This document shows, piece by piece, positions 6,421 to 7,409 of a stretch of DNA of 7,409 nt (positions within the stretch are counted from its first letter, which is position 1; each line of letters begins with the position of its first letter). The stretch is from Chromatiales bacterium (lineage in GTDB: Bacteria; Pseudomonadota; Gammaproteobacteria; UBA6429; Thiohalophilaceae), in NCBI GenBank assembly GCA_027070385.1, contig JALXDW010000128.1:1-7409 (forward strand), in the 5' to 3' direction. The position numbers and the translations under genes were made by a program. The notes beneath the pieces were generated by a model that was given only the letters and a program-made list of their open reading frames with translations, was not told the origin of the DNA and ran no database searches.

Positions 6421-6447
6421 TTATCGGACATACCGGCTATTTCTTGA
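6421..6447 (-). promoter_or_regulatory. Sigma-28 (FliA) type promoter for the chemoreceptor gene
   Basis: Reading the minus strand, TCAAGAAA (6447-6440) and TCCGATAA (6428-6421) match the flagellar sigma consensus TAAA / GCCGATAA, with the canonical 15 bases between TCAA and the -10 octamer. Seven of the eight -10 bases agree, and TCAAG is the common -35 form in Pseudomonas. Transcription would begin near 6414, giving a short leader of about 37 bases that includes the AAGGA ribosome binding site at about 6386-6390. The promoter fits the gene it precedes. Confidence 0.75.
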
Positions 6448-6588
6448 GGAACATCTGTCATTTGAAAACAATAAAAAAGTGATCTGTTATACGGCAAATT
6501 TATTTGTTTTCGCTGACAATTATCATTGCCATGTCAACAAGATCGACATAAGATATTGATATCCAACAAATTAGAAAAATATAAATAT
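6448..6588. other. AT-rich spacer between the chemoreceptor promoter and the Fic relic
   Basis: I see no gene here. The reading frame of the Fic relic is open back to about 6526, but the residues before ATG 6589 do not resemble the family. The stretch presumably held the original promoter of the Fic gene; I cannot identify convincing boxes, and no clear ribosome binding site precedes ATG 6589. Confidence 0.4.
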
Positions 6589-7008
6589 ATGACGCAACTT
6601 GCTACTGCCAAGCCATATTCGCAATTACCACTGCTTTCCCCCACGGCAGGCATTAAAAACAAGACCATTCTCAAAAAATGTGTGACAACGCAAGCCGCAT
6701 TGACAGCTCTGAAATTGAAAATAGAATCACCGCAGCAGACAAATTATTTCAGTTTACAAAACAGCAGAATATCCACTCTTCAGGAAATAATGGCGCGTAC
6801 AACAGACTGTATACGCGCTACACTGGCATCCATATACAGCCACGAATGGGAATAAATTTTTAGACAACCTGCCTGCCATCTTGCTAATCTGGTAGAGACC
6901 ACTATTGCTAAACAACAAGCGGTATCGGTCTAGCTAAAGCAATTAACTGAAGCTGGCGTGTTAAAAGAAATAAAACCGGGATGTAAAAAATTGTTTATCC
7001 ATCTTCAA
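6589..7008 (+). pseudogene. Fic-family protein relic, catalytic core deleted
   Basis: This is the remains of a Fic gene; Fic proteins transfer AMP or other groups to target proteins and often act as toxins. The N-terminal block, MTQLATAKPYSQLPLLSPT and then ILKKCVTTQAALTALK, matches the Fic_N opening. A second block in another frame (6705-6767) reads SSEIENRITAADKLFQF, the usual 'ASSEIENI.TT.DKLF' helix. Back in the first frame from 6769 to 7008 is the C-terminal winged-helix end: ARTTDCIRATLASIYSHE, then IFRQPACHLANLVETTIAKQ, then LTEAGVLKEIKPGCKKLFIH. The catalytic HPFxxGNGRxxR core is absent. About 140 codons remain where full-length relatives have roughly 370. In-frame stops lie at TAA 6853 and at TAG 6931, where the family has Tyr. 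Two frame changes, two stops and an internal deletion make it non-functional. Matches rest on recalled family sequence. Confidence 0.82.
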
Positions 7009-7055
7009 AAACCTACACTAAGACTTACATATTTTTTTAGTATTATTTCGTTTTT

Positions 7056-7409
7056 TTACTTCAAGTTGCCTTTGATAAAATCAAACGCCTCTTCTATTTC
7101 ACTCATTTCCGGTAATTCACCATAAACTAAATTTGAAAATGCACCCGTATATGTCGCGCCAAGTGACGTGCGCCAATTTCTAAATTCAGAAAAAATTGGT
7201 GCATCTACAAGCGGATGTTCAAGGCAATCTGAATGTTCGAAGAAGCCTGTTTTCTCATCCTCAATGCAAAGCTCGCATAACGGTTTAAAATCTCCACCTG
7301 CAACAAAATTTTTATATTCATCATGTTTTAATATCTGACAAATATCATACAGGTGACGAATTCGATCAGACAATTTTGCTATCGGGTCTTCGTTGTAACT
7401 GTCTTTAAT
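7056..7409 (-). CDS. AbiEii/AbiGii-family nucleotidyltransferase toxin (C-terminal part, cut by window edge)
   Basis: The last 117 residues of a gene that enters from the right; the frame is open to the window edge with no credible start inside. The segment KLSDRIRHLYDICQIL, then FKPLCELCIEDEK, and NWRTSLGATYTGAFSNLVYGELP, with an acidic helical end (MSEIEEAFDFIKGNLK), resembles the C-terminal half of AbiEii-type (DUF1814) proteins. Those are the toxin subunits of type IV toxin-antitoxin and abortive-infection systems and act as nucleotidyltransferases. The catalytic N-terminal domain and any AbiEi antitoxin gene would lie beyond the window, so function and completeness cannot be judged. A TTG inside the window (7373) should not be taken as a start because homology continues upstream of it. 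It is convergent with the Fic relic, which suggests a toxin/defence patch. Confidence 0.75.
   Translation of the reverse strand: MKDSYNEDPIAKLSDRIRHLYDICQILKHDEYKNFVAGGDFKPLCELCIEDEKTGFFEHSDCLEHPLVDAPIFSEFRNWRTSLGATYTGAFSNLVYGELPEMSEIEEAFDFIKGNLK

Noticed and set aside
7030..7057. T-runs near 7032-7057 as a terminator for the Fic relic
   Set aside because: No GC-rich stem precedes the T-runs on either strand; they look like general AT-richness.

Overview
The window looks like part of the chromosome of a flagellated, AT-leaning gammaproteobacterium. The evidence is an LdhA-type fermentative D-lactate dehydrogenase close to the enterobacterial form, a CheV coupling protein next to a methyl-accepting chemoreceptor, a single-domain c-di-GMP-binding PilZ protein, PncC, and a flagellar sigma-28 style promoter. 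I cannot name the genus.

Layout, left to right. Bases 1-247 hold the N-terminal half of pncC (minus strand, running off the window). A 150-base intergenic stretch follows, then a small unrecognised plus-strand gene (398-760) whose stop overlaps the stop of a PilZ gene on the minus strand (757-1086). The next 500 bases carry a plus-strand promoter candidate and a complete cobalamin riboswitch (about 1242-1481) with a long leader. The riboswitch controls a two-gene cobalt uptake operon, cbtB-cbtA (1610-2523). CbtA meets ldhA tail to tail (2532-3524, minus).

Upstream of ldhA on the same strand are a cheV-type gene (3694-4644) and a chemoreceptor gene with a periplasmic CHASE3-like sensor region (4734-6377). 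The chemoreceptor starts at a GTG behind a good ribosome binding site and a well-spaced sigma-28 promoter. The receptor and CheV probably form one transcription unit: the receptor senses a signal in the periplasm and CheV couples it to the CheA kinase.

The right end (about 6589-7409) looks like a decayed toxin or defence patch. A Fic-family gene survives only as its N-terminal and C-terminal ends, with the catalytic core deleted, the frame shifted and two in-frame stops. It faces the C-terminal part of an AbiEii/AbiGii-type nucleotidyltransferase toxin gene that runs off the window.

The most interesting points are the Fic relic, the possible mutually exclusive helices between the cobalamin riboswitch and the cbtB ribosome binding site, and the sigma-28 promoter of the receptor. 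No insertion sequence, CRISPR array, tRNA or rRNA is visible. I did not find a convincing new multi-gene system.
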